A stretch of DNA of 64,000 bases from Kappaphycus alvarezii (lineage: Eukaryota; Rhodophyta; Florideophyceae; Gigartinales; Solieriaceae): NCBI GenBank assembly GCA_002205965.3, contig NADL03000168.1:93746-157745 (forward strand), given 5' to 3'. The position numbers and the translations under genes are program-made. The notes beneath the pieces were generated by a model. That model ran no database searches. It was not told where the DNA came from and saw nothing but the letters and a program-made list of their open reading frames with translations. Shown here in pieces: positions 54,480-64,000 of this stretch (positions within the stretch are counted from its first letter, which is position 1; each line of letters starts with the position of its first letter).

Positions 54480-55570
54480 AGGTCAGAAAACAAGCGACCT
54501 GCATAGGACATTGACGCCAACGCAGCGTGCCTTTGCATCAACACCCCTGGAACCTTTCCATAGGTCTCCATCGCGCTCACTGCCACGTTCCTTGCCACGA
54601 TATTTAGCACGGCGCATGCATCTAGATACCAGCCTTCAAGGGTGGAAATTGGCACAGGCACGAGCCTACCTCTGGTAGAGGTCGCGATAAAAGATTTATA
54701 GCTTCTGTGCTTCGCGTTTCGCGCCGCGTTCACAGACAAAATCCCGTTGAAGACCCTCACTTTCCTATTGGAGGGAGCAAGGGGATTAACGAAGGTGACA
54801 TAAAAACTGTCGACCTATCCGTTGCTTCCCATTGCCCGGATGTACGATTTGTGCGGTGGAGGCCCTCGTGCGGCTCTACGACCGGGCGGCGGGCAGCTTC
54901 TGCAGGATCGTTCGCGAGGAGGCTAATTTGGCAATCATACCTAGTGATTTTATGTTCTCCATGCGGAAAATGCATGAGGTTATCGCCGGGTACATTGATT
55001 TATACAGGCCATTCCCAGTCGGACATGGAGTGCCATGATGCAAAAATGGGATTGGCCTTACTATTAAAGCCACACTGATAATTAGCGAGGTCCAATGCTG
55101 GTCTGAAGTCCGGGACATAGGGGACAGTAAACCCATTCCTTTGCACCTGGGAGCGCCATAGAAGCGCGAGACTCCTGCCTCATAGAATCTCCAAGAGGGG
55201 ATCGATCTTGTACTACCTCATGGATTGCGTCTGTCAGTGTCTTTTGGGATGGTGTTTTCTGCGAGCAAATTACACTTAACGGGGATAGCCCTAGAGGGTA
55301 GACAAGAGGTTGATCATCTTCGATGGGAGTATGCAGCTGCTCCGTAGGTCCCAGCTCGTTAATGGGGCCTGGGAGCAATATCTCGCAAAACTTGTTAGAG
55401 GATGCGCTAGAAGCCAAGAATGCCGCAGCCGAGATGTGCTTCGCGGACGTGAGCCCTATGCCAAGAGATGGTTGTTTCGGGTCATTGGGTTTGAGTGGTT
55501 GCTGCAGTTCTCAGTACTTTCAAAGTACTCTGCTCCTTACACTGTGCACGATAGCGGCACCAAACGGTAG
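54480..55570 (-). mobile_element. LINE-like copy (family 3), copy g: RT end to nuclease-like domain
   Basis: The minus strand carries the longest contiguous C-terminal half: ASSASSNKFCEILLPGPINE, SQKTLTDAIHEVVQDRSPLG, ALPGAKEWVYCPLCPGLQTS, then a zinc region with NLMHFPHGEHKITRYDCQIS, ANDPAEAARRPVVEPHEGLH, shifted SLNAARNAKHRSYKSFIATS-like and RGRLVPVPISTLEGWYLDAC. It joins in one copy the part seen at 28.6-29.2 kb with the part seen at 43.5-44.1 kb, proving that both belong to one family. Confidence 0.75.
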
Positions 55571-55574
55571 GAAG

Positions 55575-56050
55575 TGACTTAGATTTCCAACATGTCTTAC
55601 ATCTTGGGAGTGCCAGTTGTACACCAAGTCGCTTTGCCTCAACTGAGGTTAGAATTGCATAGCTTTCAAGAAAGTGTCTTCCTTCACTACGTAACCACTG
55701 GGATACTTCTGATGCCATAAAGGCACTACTAATACCACAGCTGCACCAATTCGTTCTGAGGCTCTTTTTCGCCACTGGACAACAGTAACATGTCTTCTAC
55801 CTCTAACTTCAGGTTTAAGCGAGTGGGGACATAGCAAAGTGCTATCAAGAAAAGCACCAGTTTCAATTTCAACGTAGGTAAAGATACGACTAGTTGGCTT
55901 CCAATTGTAAGCCTCAGAGCAGCAACTTGCACCAGAATGAGCTTAAAAGCAAACCCAGTACGTCTAATTTTTGATTTTTTAGTCTGATATTGCGTCAGTG
56001 CAAACCCATTTCGTAGCTAAGCGACCATTTTGGACCCTTAATTTTAGCGC
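55575..56050. other. No recognised gene
   Basis: Open minus-strand frames (for example VRGRRHVTVVQWRKRASERI) without a recognised domain. Confidence 0.45.
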
Positions 56051-56080
56051 CAGCGGAAAAAGTCTCTCAACACCAGAACA

Positions 56081-56104
56081 TTTTTGAGACACTTTTAGCG
56101 CCGG
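56081..56104 (+). repeat. Candidate left terminal inverted repeat of PIF/Harbinger element
   Basis: TTTTTGAGACACTTTTAGCG CCGG is similar to the reverse complement of 58,484-58,507 (TTTTGAGACAAAAATTTAGC GC). Short and imperfect. The outer limits and the 3-bp target duplication are not resolved. Confidence 0.4.
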
Positions 56105-56157
56105 TGCTATCGCGTTTTTCAGTTCTTTTATTGAGAAAAATGCTGCCATGATAGCTA

Positions 56158-57059
56158 ATGAGCCGTAACCGGTTATTATACGCGCCAAATTTTGGGTCTA
56201 CACCGCTCATTCTGCAAAACGGCGATTTGCTTGCCGCGGTTTTTCGTGAACGTTCGGGCCAGCATCATTCTCCGCACCGCCATTGCCTCTATATTTCAAG
56301 CTCTTTTCACTCCTGCACCACTATTGTCTCGCTACGTCTCCTATTACCTTTCGCCCAACACTGCCATTGCCTCGCCACATCTCCAACTACCTTTGGTCGC
56401 ATTGTTCGGGTCCTTTTGCTTCTTGTTCTTACCTCAGCATACTCTACAACAGACACCCTGCAATCTCAGAATCTCGAAGAACAAAGCAACACTCACCAAG
56501 CTACGGCCAACACTGCGAACTATTCCAACGACCCGATACCTGCGCCCTTCATAAATCCCGATAACCTACTCGCAGCAAGCAACCATCAGGCCCAGAGCAC
56601 AAACCAGCTATGCGTAGAATTAGTAACGTCTCCGATTACAAGCAACTCCAAACCACATTTGAACCGCAGTACAGGAGTAGCAAAACACAACAGCACTCAC
56701 TCTAAAATTTCGAGACAAGGTAAGTCGTATTCTGCAACTGATGGCTTAATTCTTGCCAAATGTTGGGTGTAGCAGTCACCCAAGGGCCCAAGTCAGAAAT
56801 GAGAAGACTTTTGGGCGGCCGTGCAGGCCAATTGTGCGAGCGAAGGTGTCAAAAGAACATCGCACTCCCTACGTTCTACGTGGGATCGAGTGGGACGATC
56901 TGCTCAACATTACATCGCTGCCAAGAAGAAATTGAATCGCGGAGAATATCAAGGGTGAGCAACGAAGATACTCTGAACAAAATTATGCAACTCTACAGAA
57001 CCGCCGCCGGAAGTAAGGACAGCAACGGCGTTTTTCAGTACGTACTGGATTTTCTTTAA
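56158..57059 (+). pseudogene. PIF/Harbinger Myb/SANT-like protein
   Basis: The C-terminal part carries the recognisable domain: SYSATDGLILAKCWVAVTQG PKSE, then in a shifted frame EDFWAAVQANCASEG, RTSHSLRSTWDRVGRSAQHY IAAKKKLNRGEYQG, and back in frame SNEDTLNKIMQLYRTAAG and FQYVLDFL. The conserved tryptophans (CW, FW, TW) and AAKKK resemble the accessory DNA-binding protein of Harbinger elements, which helps import and DNA binding of the transposase. The N-terminal 180 codons are low-complexity and may not be the real start. Confidence 0.62.
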
Positions 57060-57179
57060 GTTGAGGAAGCGGACTATCTGAGCTCGCAACCAAAGTTTTG
57101 CAGTGGATATAGTGGGACAAATGAGACGGCGGAAGGCTACAGAATTAAACGTGAAGGGGAGAACATTTGTCAGCGAATT

Positions 57180-58170
57180 TTCTCGCTGAAAAGAGACATT
57201 TCTGGGTCTGATAGCTTGGGTGATTCGTAGATGGACCACATTCGGATATCCTCTCGTAGAATCCGAAATCGGGATTGCAATACCGCGAAGAGCCTCTTCA
57301 ATGTCCTTACGTCGTGCCTCCTGGCTTTTTGTGTATCTACTCTGCATAATAGATATGGGGTGATGAATTGGTCTCATGAATATCGGCCTCTTTGGTATAT
57401 CAAATCCATCAGAAAGTATGGTAAGTCGCGGTCAGTAGAGTTTTACAGAATTTAGTAAGGTATATTAAACTTAAAATTGAACTCGTTAAGCAGAATATCA
57501 TTAATGAGTGGAGAAGAATCGACCATTGTTAACTCGTCATTCGTTGCCGGACGCCCGGCAAACCAATGTCATATACATAAATCTCTATCGCACCACGATT
57601 CAACAGATATCTTCGCCATCTTGCCATCTTTTCCATTCTATTACTGACCTTTAAGTACGATTGGACATTTTTCACAAGCTAAACGGCATCAATCAATTGT
57701 CCCTACTAATTTTTTGAATCCGACTTCCTTGTACTGCTCAGAAATTCTATTCCAGTTCTGCAGAACTAGGTCGTCGATTGAGGTATGTCGGGCCGTACAT
57801 TTTCGGAATACATCTACAAAATTCTCTAACGTAGAACCTAGTTGATTCTGCTGAAATTCTGGAGACATCATCAATGTCGTCGTAGCACCTGTGCATACTT
57901 AGAAACATCAGACATGTCAGTACTTTGAGCTCCAATTGTGGTCTCCCTTGCCATTTTAACTCGTTTTCTGCTTCAAATTGTGTGTGTGGTGAGCTACAGG
58001 GTCGTCATGGAGCCTCGAAAAGGGGGTTCTTAGCACGCCAAACCTCCTTTGGAACTGCCTCAATGTTTGCAAACATCTCGGCTCGAGATAGTATTTTATC
58101 CAAAAAGACTCGCCTCGATGGACGTTCTGAGATCCCAACCGCCTGCCCCTTTATTTGTACTTTGAACATT
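57180..58170 (-). pseudogene. PIF/Harbinger transposase (DDE superfamily 4-like)
   Basis: From the ATG at 58,170: KVQIKGQAVGISERPSRRVF, VLTCLMFLSMHRCYDDIDDV SRISAESTRFYVREFCRCI (helix-turn-helix landmark), then shifted EQYKEVGFKKLVGTIDAV (first catalytic Asp in TID), IEIYVYDIGLPG, and MRPIHHPISIMQSRYTKSQE ARRKDIEEALRGIA (catalytic Glu in KDIE). In relatives this reads IHHPIS...F...QE..RKDIER.FG. The second Asp lies in a broken stretch. Several stops and shifts make it inactive. Confidence 0.75.
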
Positions 58171-58483
58171 TTTGGGGCAACTTTCTGATTGATAGTTTAC
58201 CAATTAGTGATATCTGGCTGAGAGGTTGGTGAGCCAGAAGTAAAATGTGACGCTGTTTTGTGGACGATTTGATATTGTAGAAAAAGGAGTCAACGACGTC
58301 TCAGATCGTGGAGAGTTTGAAACGACGTTGAACGTTGAAATCGGTGGAAGGGGTGTGATTCAAACACCCAACAAAACCACGTCCTGTGGCGGTTGGATTC
58401 CATTGGCTTGCCGTGCTCATCAGCTGTATTAACTCGTACTCAGTGCTTTGTAGTTTGAGCTGACTACTAGGGTTGCCAACGTC

Positions 58484-58507
58484 TGCGCTAAATTTTTGTC
58501 TCAAAAC
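58484..58507 (-). repeat. Candidate right terminal inverted repeat of PIF/Harbinger element
   Basis: TGCGCTAAATTTTTGTCTCA AAA, inverted partner of 56,081-56,104. Confidence 0.4.
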
Positions 58508-58509
58508 CG

Positions 58510-61500
58510 ATTTTTAGAGATATCCTTTAAGAGTCAGACTACGTATGCTCTAAGTAGATAGTGTACGGACAACGTCAAAGAGGAAGGGGAAGGAAGATCT
58601 CCGGAAAGAGAAAACTTTCAACGAAGATTTGCTACTACTTATAGAACTCATTTTACAGATGAAAAGAAATAGAGGGAATTAAGTTTATGGGAATGGTATT
58701 AGCTAAGAGAATGGCGGTGGCTTAGTAATGTTAGTGACTTAGCGGATGGCATTTCGAATGGTAATAGTAATACAAATATTTAATGTATGGGTTTGCGAGT
58801 ATAACCATGAAATTCTATTAACTTTAGGGAGTCGGAAAATTATTGCACTCAATAGGGGTTACTGTCGTGGAACCTTTGACTTTTTCTAATACAACGACCT
58901 CTTTGAAAATTGAAACAATTGTAATAGAGAAATATTAAACACTCAGTTGGGACAAATTATGGCTTCTATCAGCATATGTTGTCTACAAGACGCTGTTGGG
59001 ACGTCAAATATTGTGGTTTTAACTGGATTATGCCCTAAATCAGCCATAGCAGACGGGATTCAACCATCTCTGCCTTCAATACAGAACAAATGCCTTTATA
59101 ACAGCACAATTACCTATTAATTTTCTCCAATGCTTAGTGTGGAGGAGGATGAAGGAGATTATGAGGCAGTGGAAGGAAAACAAGAGAGAAGGTCGTTCCA
59201 AGGGATGTGAAGGGTGTATGCTTGCAGAAAGGGATCAAGTTCAAGGCGACAAAGAAATCCGGAAACTGTAGTATCGTCCCAAAACGTGTGATCAACCAGC
59301 AGTATTGAAGATGAAAAAAGTTCTTTTGGTCATCTTGATGACACAAATGTCTGTATGAAATAGTTTGTAGGCCAAGATCCAAACTTAATGCTCTTTGACA
59401 TGTGAGATGGTTTAATGTCGAAATAAAGGCTCAGGGGTTGGACCACACTAGGTTTCATATTGTAATCAGGTTTTCTTAGTTCGCTGTAAAAGGTTGATAT
59501 GAATTGGACTAATGACATTTTTCATTAAGGTCATAGTATGTGCTTGGAAACTTGAAGATGCATGATGTATACTTTTTCTCGGTAGTAATTTAGATTTTTA
59601 CATGCAACAAGCATTGACACATAGCACTTACGAACTTCAAAATAGTTATCTTTGGACCCGATGAATGTTATTTTATTGTTCCAATTGAGAAACAGCTGCA
59701 GATGTTACAAAAAATATTGTGCATAGCTAAAGATGTTGGCGTCTACGTTTGTGCATCAGAGAGCCAATTTATACACAATTTGTGGTTGGCATTACTCTTT
59801 ATCGTCTCGAGGCCGCAAAAATTGTCTCAAGAAATAATACGCGTACCTTGACAGTTGGATGTATGAAGGCAACACTATGGTGACAGATGGAGTAACAAGG
59901 AAGGATAAACAAATAATCGACTATCAACTTCCGTTGTGGATAGAAACATACCTGAGGGGAAAATTAAAATGTCCTCTTCTCTTCTCACAAAAGATACTCT
60001 AGAACAGCTCTTAAACATTTTCCGGTGCCACCAAATAAGGAATTTAAATAATTAGTCAAGTTTGCTCGTTTTTAAAGAGCCAATGTCCCTATCCTGATAT
60101 ATATAGAGATTATAAATAACGACGGACAAACCAAACTTCCTCACTCATAATGAGTTTGTGGCCCAGAGGCTACTCATGAAAGAAGATGTACTGTGTCCTT
60201 TGTGAAATGAATTGCGGAAAAAGCTCCACGGACCACTAATGTCAATAAACTGCGCGCAATGAAACGTGCATCGTTGCCTCAGGAACGTAATAAGTGGAGA
60301 AAATCTTTCTCGGATAGATTATATAGGGCATAAAATCTGAGGGAACGCTAGACCGCAGTTTTCCAGTCGAGAAATACATCATCATTTCTTCCCAGATGTC
60401 TGATTGGACGAGCTACCAACCCATGCAGTCTGAAGAACCACAAAAATCCTCCCTAAAGAGGAAAAAAATCAATCCAGCGACCAAAGAGATAGGAGTGCAG
60501 CGGTTAGTGGCGATATGGATGGATCTTCGATAAAAGATGCACGAGCCAGTCTTAACAAGGTTGAAGGCTCTGGCTGCCTGGTGGGTACGTTAGCGCTTAC
60601 TTGAGGTTGTCGCACCCGTTACGCACTAAATTTGTGAAATACGGTGGCTGGGAAATCTGAAAGGCCACAGAAATTTGCTGAGAATATAAGGATAATATCG
60701 ATTCTACCAGCGCTTCCATGTTGTAATAAAATGCTTCTGAACATTATTTCGGCATGCTGCGCTGGCTGCGCTGGCACTGGAATGCAAGTTTTATTTTCGA
60801 TTATTTTTCGAGGGATGCTTCGCATTGTACTTTAGCAGAGCTGCAAATGTACTGCACAGGTGCCCGAAGAAGCATTAAGGAATTCTACGATGCGATATTT
60901 AAAATTCAGAACTCCGAAATTGCGTTTTCTTTCTCTCCCTTGCGCTTCTTGTCTTTTCGCAAAGTAAAATTTCCTTAAAATTGATCTCATATGCTCACTT
61001 TGGACAACAACGTACTCACTGGGAGAGGTTATTCTCCGGATGCAAGCTTGGTCAGGAAATTGGGAGCTTGTAATACAATAATGCCGTTGGAATTTCCTAG
61101 AATACCTATAGAAAGGTACCATATTTGTAGCTTGCAGTCCCGAACAGCTTCCTAAACCATAGTTGGAACGTCTTTTCTCAAGTAAGCTGCTTATGTCATC
61201 TTATTGGGCAGTTTTCCATACCCATTTCGTACATTCCATGCTCCCTACTTTTTCCAGGAATATATTTTTCTATGATCTATCAAGTATCCAAATCGAATCT
61301 TCTTCAGTAGGGAAGTCGAAAATATTCCGACAAAAACTAACAATTGTTTCTATACAGCGAAAGAGGCACACTTGAGAAGTCGAATCGCCGATAAGTGTGA
61401 TTTTATGAAGGAGGTCACTACAGATTCCATATACCAGCATTATAATTTCATGTTTTACTTTTCGTAAGGAATGAAATCATAGCCGACCGATGCAGTTATG

Positions 61501-62250
61501 TATTTTTGAATTGGTCATCGTATACGATAACAGTGTACACAGTGCGAAAGATATTTCACGCTGCACTCGAAATCTTCGCCGAAAGTGTCTTTTTTGTAGA
61601 TTGAGCTTTCAGCAAAGTAGTCAGCATAAAGTATCCGATATCCAGCATAATGATTTCGATCTACGTTCAGTGCTCTAGCATTATTTGAATACCTGCGACA
61701 GGGACTCAGATTACATTCAAGATAATAACATCGAAAAGATCATTGTCTTTGACATGTTGTAGAAACCAACTGAAAAACAATGTAGGGCTATTTGTCAACA
61801 CCAAAATATCGACAACTGCCGAGGAGAGCCATCGAAAATAAAAATGAGAAGGTTGAGTAATATGCTCTAAAGGAATGGGCACTGGGAGGGAAGGATGGGT
61901 AATGGATGTTGGTATGTCGGGAATAGTAATGATATTGGACAAGGCATTTGCTGCACTTCATATCTTATTGATCGGTAGATGAGTAGTAGGGAGCATTGGG
62001 AAATTGCGGAAGGTCTTCGGCTGCATCTATGTGACTGCTTGGAAACGCCTATGTATCTTTGATACTGCCGAGAAAAAGTTCCTGCCGACAAATCCGAGTC
62101 TTTCGGCGGCCCTTAGCAGGCCCATTTTCGTCCAAGATCAAATATATTGTAAAAATTATGCGCTCTTAGTAATCGAATTTAAATAAGGTCATAGATTCCT
62201 TATAGAAGACCTGAAGGGTTTATGATTGATTAGTACTTAAGCCTTTAGGG
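58510..62250. other. AT-rich region without recognised genes
   Basis: No open frame with family motifs on either strand. Frames at 60,619-60,978 are open on both strands and look like chance. Confidence 0.55.
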
Positions 62251-62271
62251 GACGCAAAAAGTGGGAACCTG

Positions 62272-62598
62272 TTGGGTGGGAAAAATGGTACTGTAGGCGG
62301 AGATTTAACTCAAGCCCAAGGACAGAAGTTTTTATTGCTTAGGATAGAAAGGGAGACCTTCTACTTCATAGGTTCCAGTGAGAGATTAGGCAAGATATCC
62401 GTCTTGAAGGCTAGTGGTCAGGTATGTGTCGGGCGGCTGAGAGAGATCCGCAGTGGAGACACCCGAGAGGTGCCGCAGGAATGGAGAGGGAAGTACTGCC
62501 GTGGCGCATGCGCGCGAAGGGCGCTAGGAGAGCGAAATAGAAAGGAACCGGCTGCGTTGAGGAGTAGTCGAGCTGGTGCTGTGCCTTTTTTCAGTTAG
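62272..62598 (+). CDS. Unrecognised 108-codon ORF near the telomere
   Basis: Starts MGGKNGTVGGDLTQAQGQKF, then LLLRIERETFYFIGSSERLG, ending in an Arg/Ala-rich stretch. No family recognised. Could be chance, since codon structure gives no support. Reported because it is the only sizeable plus-strand frame in the last 2 kb before the telomere. Confidence 0.2.
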   Translation: MGGKNGTVGGDLTQAQGQKFLLLRIERETFYFIGSSERLGKISVLKASGQVCVGRLREIRSGDTREVPQEWRGKYCRGACARRALGERNRKEPAALRSSRAGAVPFFS

Positions 62599-62834
62599 AA
62601 GTACTTTCCAATCATTTAGGTGTATTAAAGTACTGATTTTTGCAAATAGAACCCGAAATTCCAGAACGCTGCGGCCCGGCCAACGTATAGTGCGCGTCAA
62701 ACCTATAAGAACGAGGATGGAAAATAGCCCCGAAGACACTACAAAGTAAAATGAAAATCCTCTAAAAGCTGTTGGGAAGCTGAGCAAAAAATACAAAAAG
62801 GTTTATATATACACTTCATATTACATAATATTCA

Positions 62835-63011
62835 TTAAATGCCATCCAATTCGATATCTACGTCATCCTCCCCACACAGGTCATCACCTGGCTGTACCCT
62901 CGCCTCACCTGGACTGTCGCCATCAGAATATTTGTTTTTCACTTTCTCAGCACTCTCAACATCACATCTCCAGCCTTGATGTTGATTTACGAACTCTGCC
63001 TGCTTAATATT
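62835..63011 (-). pseudogene. Truncated ORF abutting the telomere
   Basis: An open minus-strand frame without a start codon begins at the first telomeric base block and ends TAA TGA at 62,837. It reads AEFVNQHQGWRCDVESAEKV KNKY and then SDGDSPGEARVQPGDDLCGE DDVDIELDGI. Composition is protein-like. The first part resembles the end of a Myb/SANT-type domain, weakly. The frame is cut by the telomere array. AAGCAG just inside could also be a splice acceptor of a last exon. Confidence 0.5.
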
Positions 63012-64000
63012 TTAGGGGACTAGGGGTTTTAGGGGATTTAGGGGATTAGGGGATTTTGGGGATTTAGGGGATTTAGGGGATTTAGGTGTTTTAGGGGGAT
63101 TTAGGGGATTAGGGGATTTAGGGGATTAGGGGTTTAGGGTTTTAGGGATTTAGGGGATTAGGGGTTTAGGGTTAGGGATTAGGTTAGGGGATTTAGGGGA
63201 TTAGGGGATTTAGGGGATGGGATTTAGGGGATTTGGGATTTAGGGGATTAGGGGATTTAGGGTTTTAGGGGATTTAGGGATTTAGGGGATTTAGGGGATT
63301 TAGGGGATTAGGGGTTTTAGGGGTTTTAGGGGTTTAGGGTTTTAGGGGATTAGGGGTTTTTTAGGGGATTTAGGGGTTTTTTTAGGGGTTTTAGGGGTTT
63401 TAGGGGTTTTTAGGGTTTTAGGGGATTTAGGGGTTTTTAGGGGTTTTGGGGTTTTAGGGTTTTTAGGGATTTAGGGGATTTAGGGATTAGGGGATTAGGG
63501 TTTAGGGGATTTAGGGGTTTTAGGGGATTAGGGGATTAGGGGGATTTGGGTTTTAGGGGATTAGGGGTTTTAGGGGATTAGGGGTTTTTAGGGGATTTAG
63601 GGGTTTTAGGGATTTAGGGTTTTAGGGTTTTTAGGGGATTAGGGGATTTAGGGATTAGGGATTTAGGGGATTAGGGGATTAGGGTTTTAGGGGATTTAGG
63701 GTTTTAGGGATTTAGGGTTTAGGGATTAGGGATTAGGGGATTTAGGGGTTTTTTAGGGGTTTTTTAGGGGATTTAGGGGATTTAGGGATTTAGGGGATTT
63801 AGGGGATTAGGGGATTTAGGGGTTTTTAGGGGTTTTTTAGGGTTTTTAGGGGTTTTAGGGGATTAGGGGTTTTAGGGGTTTTTAGGGGATTTAGGGGATT
63901 TAGGGGATTAGGGGTTTAGGGTTTTAGGGTTTAGGGGTTTTAGGGGTTTTAGGGGTTTTTTAGGGGATTGGGATTTAGGGATTTTAGGGGTTTAGGGATT
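63009..64000 (+). repeat. Telomeric repeat array, heterogeneous TTTAGGGG type
   Basis: About 1 kb of G-runs (mostly four, sometimes three or five) separated by ATTTA, ATTA, TTTTA or longer T-runs plus A. The G-rich strand runs 5' to 3' toward the window end, as at a right chromosome end. Units vary from 6 to 11 bases without a regular order. The family is close to TTTAGGG/TTTTAGGG telomeres but has one more G. Confidence 0.9.

Larger units (their letters stand above)
56081..58507. mobile_element. PIF/Harbinger DNA transposon, two convergent genes
   Basis: A plus-strand Myb/SANT-like gene and a minus-strand DDE transposase face each other tail to tail between imperfect inverted repeats. Both proteins and their pairing are characteristic of PIF/Harbinger. 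Both genes are frameshifted. Confidence 0.68.

Noticed and set aside
63009-64000. CRISPR-like or other spaced repeat array at the right end
   Set aside because: No spacers; it is a short-unit G-rich telomeric array.

Overview
The window looks like the right-hand end of a eukaryotic chromosome. It is mostly subtelomeric, transposon-rich DNA running into about 1 kb of degenerate G-rich telomere repeat (63,009-64,000), whose G-rich strand reads outward. Nothing prokaryotic is visible. The copia elements, LINE-like reverse transcriptases with nuclease-like tails, PIF/Harbinger pair and T2-4AGGGG-like telomere fit a fungus, oomycete or alga-like protist. I cannot assign the species from sequence alone. 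Nearly all coding regions carry frameshifts and stops, so most calls are pseudogenes recognised by domain order.

Layout. 0-6.1 kb: two minus-strand Ty1/copia remnants. The first is split by a 1.5 kb insertion (1,728-3,228) with TG/CA ends and a perfect 5-bp target duplication, best read as a solo LTR that carries an acidic-protein reading frame. 6.1-9.2 kb: AT-rich, no gene seen. 9.2-13.1 kb: a decayed minus-strand element with a YqaJ-like PD-(D/E)XK signature and a zinc-ribbon-like segment. 13.1-15.3 kb: AT-rich. 15,312-22,054: an old, complete plus-strand copia element with LTRs and target duplication. 22.8-34.3 kb: a mosaic of 5'-truncated LINE-like copies, two more copies of the acidic-ORF LTR family, and another LTR-like repeat. 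34.7-37.2 kb: the only convincing host-type gene, a secreted SGNH hydrolase + VWA + PKD protein, broken by several frameshifts. 37,657-42,570: a younger minus-strand copia element with LTRs, target duplication and an initiator-tRNA-like primer site. 42.6-45.4 kb: LINE fragments. 45.9-50.7 kb: a third copia lineage on the plus strand, LTRs not found. 52.6-53.6 kb: a chromodomain-type Ty3/gypsy 3' end with LTR. 54.5-55.6 kb: another LINE copy. 56.08-58.5 kb: a PIF/Harbinger element with convergent Myb-like and transposase genes. 58.5-62.8 kb: AT-rich, empty. 62.8-63.0 kb: a short reading frame cut off by the telomere array.

The pieces interact mainly by nesting: the solo LTR sits in copia A, a solo-LTR relative abuts a LINE RT, a copia element sits next to LINE remnants, and an LTR-like repeat is split into halves 7.8 kb apart. 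The LINE family shares a 3' tail with variable 5' truncation, and two very short tails have target-site duplications, which points to target-primed insertion. Frameshift density is high even in the younger element, so either strong decay or uncorrected indel errors are possible.
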